Origin: Diphasiastrum complanatum
Lineage: Eukaryota; Streptophyta; Lycopodiopsida; Lycopodiales; Lycopodiaceae
Assembly (NCBI GenBank): GCA_029204225.1
Contig: CM055108.1
Location: 22,618,326 to 22,682,325, forward strand
Direction of reading: 5' to 3'
DNA: 64,000 nt
Below the pieces are notes generated by a model that did no database searches, was not told where the DNA came from, and was given only the letters and a program-made list of their open reading frames with translations. Below, one piece after another: positions 53,401 to 59,400 of the stretch. Position 1 is the first letter of the stretch. Each line of letters opens with the position of its first letter. The position numbers and the translations under genes were made by a program.

Positions 53401-56400
53401 AAGTGAAGCAAGTTTTAGGATACTCAGCTGTTACCTACCACCATCCCACACAAAACCACACAAGTTAGTACAGTGGGGAAGACAGGTGTCATAGTTGAGC
53501 ATCAGTTGTTATCCATGTCCGAAACAAGATTCATTACTTTATCAACATAAATTTAGTTGCATAACATACGTCCAATCTTCCCAGCCATAGTTTACATTAC
53601 TGGCAATACGTTCTACCCTAGGTACCAAATCGTATCAGGGCAGAAGCCATACTGATCATTCTTAGGGCTTAAGCAACGTATGAAATTTACAAAGTAACTT
53701 TTAACAAATGTATGAAGTTATTGTTTTTTTAAAAAAGTACAACAAGGTACGGTCCAGGTATAGCGTTAGGTGCCAGGGCACGTTTAATTTCCACATATGG
53801 TATTCAATACGAAGTTTTGTATTGCTTCGTACCTGTATGCGTGGTGACGACATCTCCTGAGAACTACCCATCCTCCAACAGGCAGCACACCTTCTTTATA
53901 TACTAATGATTCAATACGAAAATCATAGACCAAGAATTCATATTTATCGTTTAGATACACATACAATATGGATCATGAGAGGGAGAGGAGGAACTAAAAA
54001 GTAAATCAATGTGGTGAGGTGCATCTCATAGTGGCAGCAATGAAATCGGTGTTTCAAAAATCCTCCAAGATATAGATATAGGAGCATGGCCTTGTGTGTG
54101 CAATAATGCTTTTCTACTGTGCTTGATGACATGGCTTTCCAGCTGCTTCCTTGTGGAAATTTTTTTTTATCTCATACCTCTTTCAATAGGGTACATTGTC
54201 CCATTCCTTGGTCACTATGTTATCAAACTCATAATCCACAGCCATGACATATTTAACTCAAGAACTGTAGAAGAAATAATTAAACTTTGTTCAAAACATA
54301 AACCATGAACGCTGGATGAAGCAAGCACGTGACTTTTGCACATCACTTCTTATTTCACATACATAATATATAGTGGCTCAAAAAGGGGCATAACTATCAT
54401 TTCCTGTGACCACCATTTTAACTTAAGAGTTCTCTTATTCACATAATTATTATAGCAAGGGCTACAAGCAATAAGTTACTCATCTTGCTTGGTGGCGGTA
54501 TACAAGGCTACATAAGATAAAGCAGCTCTTTTTATTTATATTTTGACTAGCACTATAGGAACTATGCTCATGTATCACCATGCACGTTCATTAACTTATT
54601 TTCACCTCTATAATAACACCAAGTCCAAACCACTGAACCTTATGAATGAATTACCCTTTTAAAGGTACATATGGTGATCACACATCAGGCTTCTGTGGCT
54701 TGTTTAGATATTCATTCTTGTTTCCACATGAGGTCAGAGGCTTGATTCTTCTTATTGCAGGTGTGTGAGACAAAGGTCATCTTGTTCTCAAATCTATACT
54801 TTCGATACCATTTACTTTGAGATCTCATAAGGTGTGTAAATTTGGTTCCCAAGATCAGTTTTTCTAAAGAAAGTCTCTTGGTACCTGAATGCGGATGATC
54901 TTTAACAACTTGATCCTCTTTCACACCTATGCACTAATATTGAGGCTGAAAACCATTTGATGGAACAGCTTTGGTTTAAATTATATTTTCTAATAAGATA
55001 CAAAGAGCACAGGAAACCAAACATTAAGACAATTTACCAGCAGCAACTGATATGCCGTCCAGCTTAACCAGTGAAGGAACTGCCTTCAAGACCATTTGCC
55101 GGTACCCAATACGCTCCTCAATAGGATTATTTTTTAGGCTGAGGTGCAATAACGCAGGGATCTGTAAGTCAGGTTGAAACATCAGGAACTCATGTTGAGA
55201 TTTGAAAAAAGGAGCATGAAGCACTGACTACAGCTAAGGAGATATAAAACAAAATTATGAAAGCATCAATAGTTGTCTTACTTGTGAATGCAGTCGCTCA
55301 ATATCTTCAATCACTGAAATCTCATTTCCGGCCAAATCCAGCCTTACAAGGTTGGATACAGCCTCCAAAACTTCAATTCTTTTCACAAGATTATAGCTGA
55401 GATCTAATTTCTTTAGAACTTCCAGTTGTGCAAAACCTTTCATCCTTGTCACTTTGTTGAATGACAACAGTAAGACTTCCAAATTTTTCAGGCCTTCAAG
55501 TGTTTCTATGTTAGTTATATTGCAGTTATGAAGGTTAAGATGGGTCACTTTTGACAGATCTTTGATATTTGAGTTTCTGAGAATCAGACTGCTGGATAAA
55601 TGACAGAAAATTTCACTCACAATAGAAGAATGGCGAGGAGAGTGCACATCAATTATACCATCACTCAATAACTTGGGTTTACCAGCTGCTCTAACTGGAT
55701 CATCAAGAGGAAGGCAGTGCCATGTGCCCCTTCCTTTCCTAGGCAAGAACTCCTCTAGAACTTTTAAGCTTGTTGACCTTTGTAATTTTGGATCTCCCTG
55801 AGAAATGGGGTCTGCACTGGCTGCTTCATGCTTGAAATTATATTTAAATTCCAAAAGGTACTCGGGCACAACAAGTGAAGAATCAAAAACCAACCAGGAA
55901 CATTGGTTTGAATCTGTTGGATGTAGTTTATATACAGAATCTGCACCAGGATATGTACACTTCTTTGTAGTAGGAGAAGCAAAGTTAACTGCAAAAGCAA
56001 CAGAAATAATACTTGACTTACAGAAGGACAAAAAGTTGTTTCTGTGGCAAAAAAACACCAACAGCAAATTGACATGAGAATAGCTAAGGACAATGTTTGT
56101 TGCAGCGAGTAAAAGAATTAGACACTTAAGGAAAAGTTTCCTTTGAGTTTAAAGCTTTTATTGTTCCTATTGACAAGCAAATCTGAGAACAAATAACAAA
56201 AAAAGAACTCAGGAGATGTGCTCTATTCTTTGATAAAAGCCATCAAGTAACAATGAGAGAAATATCCACATGTAAATGACATAGAGTATACAACATTCAG
56301 TGATACAAATGGTCATGTAAAGTGATATAAAAATGATCTTGAGGTGAACAGGACTTTAAAAGCATCTTAACATCTCAGTGAACATGTCTAGACATAGCAT

Positions 56401-59400
56401 GTAATATTCAAGCTTAAGAAAGAGAGAAAGCATTATTAATGTCTTGTCATGCCAAAGGCACATAAGACCAGGTAAAACATATCAAGTGTGACAACTTGAA
56501 AATAGAATAGAATAGAATGTATTAATGTCTACAGAGTGTCCTTGGGCACATGAGACAAAGAAAAAGTACATCAGAAAGGAGCATTGTCCATGCCGGACTT
56601 ATTTCTATCAGCTAAAACATAGAATAAGACAAAAATAAAACCAAAGCTTAACCTCCAGCTATGATGAGGGTACAAAAGCAGTAGCTTAACCACCAGCTAC
56701 GCGGAGGAATAAAACTTACTAATTGAGAGAGAAAAACTGTGTGATCTGGTGTGAGACACATGGAGGTCTCTGGTGGTGAACTCTGGATCTAGATGGTCGA
56801 GCTTCAGTCGTCGAGCTGGAATGTCAATCTCACTGTCTGAGATATCATCTCTGAATCTTTTCTGAAAGAAAAGTGTAATATGTGGCTGGCTGTGGTCAAC
56901 ATCCTGATCATCTGACAGAAGAGAAGATCTCAAAGAAAACATCTCTCGTAATAGCAAACCAACACATCTCGCATCTGGATAGGCAAAGAAGGAACCAAGT
57001 GTGAGTGGAATGTCCTGATAGAGACAATGATATCTGCCTCTAATGACAATAAAGTGAAACTCATCCTCAACCTCTTGTAGTGTACATCACTGACAGATCC
57101 GTAAAGGTCGTGGTGTGTCTGTGTATCTGCTTGTCTCAATAGCTAGAAGCTGACCAATCCGGTAGCGCAGGCCAAAAGACAATGCCTGAGAGAGATAACT
57201 CGGTCTGACGGGAAGCCTTGAAGCGTCAAGGTGAAGAAAGTGAGTGTGATAGAACTGAAGCTTAACTCGTGATGGATCCAGGTGAGACCAGACAGTGTGT
57301 ATGTATGCTCTGTAGATCTGTCAGTGAATGAACGTATGAGTCCCATTTGGGAGGTCAGACATAGATAATCCCCAGCTATGTAGAAAGTCCGAAGCATACT
57401 GAAACCATGAGGACTTAGCCCTCTCCTTGGCTAAAGTGCGAGAAGATGTAAAAGCCGCTATCATGTATCTGGAAGAATCAAGCTCTAAAACTCTGTGAAT
57501 GAATGTGATGATCTTGAAAATAGCCTCTACAATCAGTGGGGGAGAAGCAAACTCTGCCAAAATAATATCGTGAGAAACTGACTGCTTGGCCCAAATCATC
57601 CGGCTAAGCATGAAAATCTGCAAACGCGAGATGTCACTCCAAGTATCTCTAGATAAGCCTGGGCCCCATGTCTCTGCTGAATACAGTGCAATTGGAGAAA
57701 CAATCGAAGAGAAAAGGCAGCAGTGTGTATCGGGGTCATGTACGTAATAAGTAGAAGAAAACCTCTCCATCTGAACAAGAGCAGAGCGCCCCTAGCGGAG
57801 CCTAGCCAATGCAATTGGTCTAAAAGAAAGTAATGGACCCGAGAAGAGAACACCAAGGTATGTGTAAGACGCTACTATCTCTAGAAGTTGTCCATCATAA
57901 TAAAACATAGTGTCTCTTATATGCCATCTGTTGGTGTTAAACACCATAACCTTGGTCTTACCAATGTTCACCCTCATCTCCCATGTCTGACAGAAAGTAC
58001 ACAAGGCATCCAGGTGTCGCTGAAGTCCTACAGCCGAACTAGATAATAGAATCACATCATCTGCATAAAGAAAAATAGGGATAACAAGATCTGCTAGAGG
58101 ACAGCCATCACCTCCTTCTTCCCGAATGATCCGCTCAAGGTCGTCAATGTATAGAGCAAATAGGGTGGGTGACAAAGGACACCTCTGCTTTACCCCGACC
58201 GTACTATGAATACATGAAGACCATCCATCTCCATCATGGAAACGGGCCAACACTCTCTCATATAATGTGATGATAGCAGCAATTAATTCCCGTGAAAAAC
58301 CAAGAGATGCCAAACGTTGGAGCAACAAGTGTCTCGGAACCGAGTCAAACGCTTTGCGGAAATCCACAAAGCAGCAATAGACCCTCTGTCTCTTGGACTT
58401 CACCGCCTCAATGATACATCTAAGTATGAATACCTGGTCAGCTGTGGAGTAGTCTGCTCTAAAACCTGCTTGACTCATAGCGTATAACTCCTTTGTCTCT
58501 GCATGAGAGCTGATGATAGACTGCATGACCGAGCCATATAGCTTAGCCATAGTGTGGCTGATCATAATAGTGCGATAGTTGTCTCCTATCAGAAGATCAC
58601 CAATCTTAAGTATAGGGTGCAAAAGGTTAGTACACCAAAGTGTGGGGAGGCCATAAATAATAGATTGGTTAAGAACATGGGAGATGTATGGAGCAACAAT
58701 ATGGGCGATAAGTTTTAGGAAATCCATACTTAGGGAGTCAACATCAATGGCTTTATGGGTTTGACTATTTTTTATGGTGTTTTCAATCATGGGAGGAGTG
58801 AAAAGGGTGAATTTTGATGGTCGTTGTGAGAGAGAAATGGGAGGAGAGTCAACTGTATAGAGTTTTGCAACATAGTCAATCCAAGATTCGATGGCAATAG
58901 GAGTTGGCTTACATGAGTTCTTTGAAAACATCTTCCAGAAGAAGGTGGAAGAGGAGTCGTCCAAGGAATCTATGAGTTTCTGTGCCAGAGACTGAAAGTA
59001 AGCGGTCTTTTTTCGCAAAGTCATTCTATGATATTCCTTTTGTTTAAGTGCTAAGGTGTCAGGAGCAAGACTATTTTCATAAAAGCTAGAGGTGTACAAG
59101 TTAGTGCATGTTCTCAAGGTGTGGTGGCATTACTTGTAGATGGTAAAATTATCTTTCCATGGTTGTTATGATTCAAGGTAATGGCAGTCAGCCATAATTG
59201 AGTCATGAACCTAGGTTGACCAAGCTAATGCAAAGTGTTAAATTTGAATTCCAGTATTGGATAGCGAATGCAAGAAAACTCAATCTGGTAATAGCTATAG
59301 TATCTCGTATGCTACATCACAAGAGCTTTACTATGATAGAAAATGATTCCAAGCAGGAGATCAAAGAAGGCTTGACCAAAGGTGTGTGGCCTTTAGCGTG

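Larger units (their letters stand above)
35724..54884 (-). other. 19.2-kb intron
   Basis: The largest intron seen, between the 42-nt exon F and exon G. Ordered content: anonymous sequence (35724-38788), gypsy element (38789-42667), unclassified sequence (42668-45582), LINE relics (45583-49560), anonymous sequence (49561-50918), gypsy gag-protease relic (50919-52240), anonymous sequence with a LINE scrap (52241-54884). Confidence 0.6.
56505..59117 (-). mobile_element. LINE, 5'-truncated, in the exon C-D intron
   Basis: It runs from upstream of RT (about 59117) to a 3' hairpin-like end followed by (ATTCT)n at 56505-56520. It accounts for about 2.6 of the 3.6 kb of this intron. The endonuclease is lost. 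Confidence 0.87.

Noticed and set aside
54712-54884. Open frame continuing from exon F to a stop
   Set aside because: Reading through ends the protein, while splicing at GTACCA joins exon G in phase with an expected post-cap sequence.
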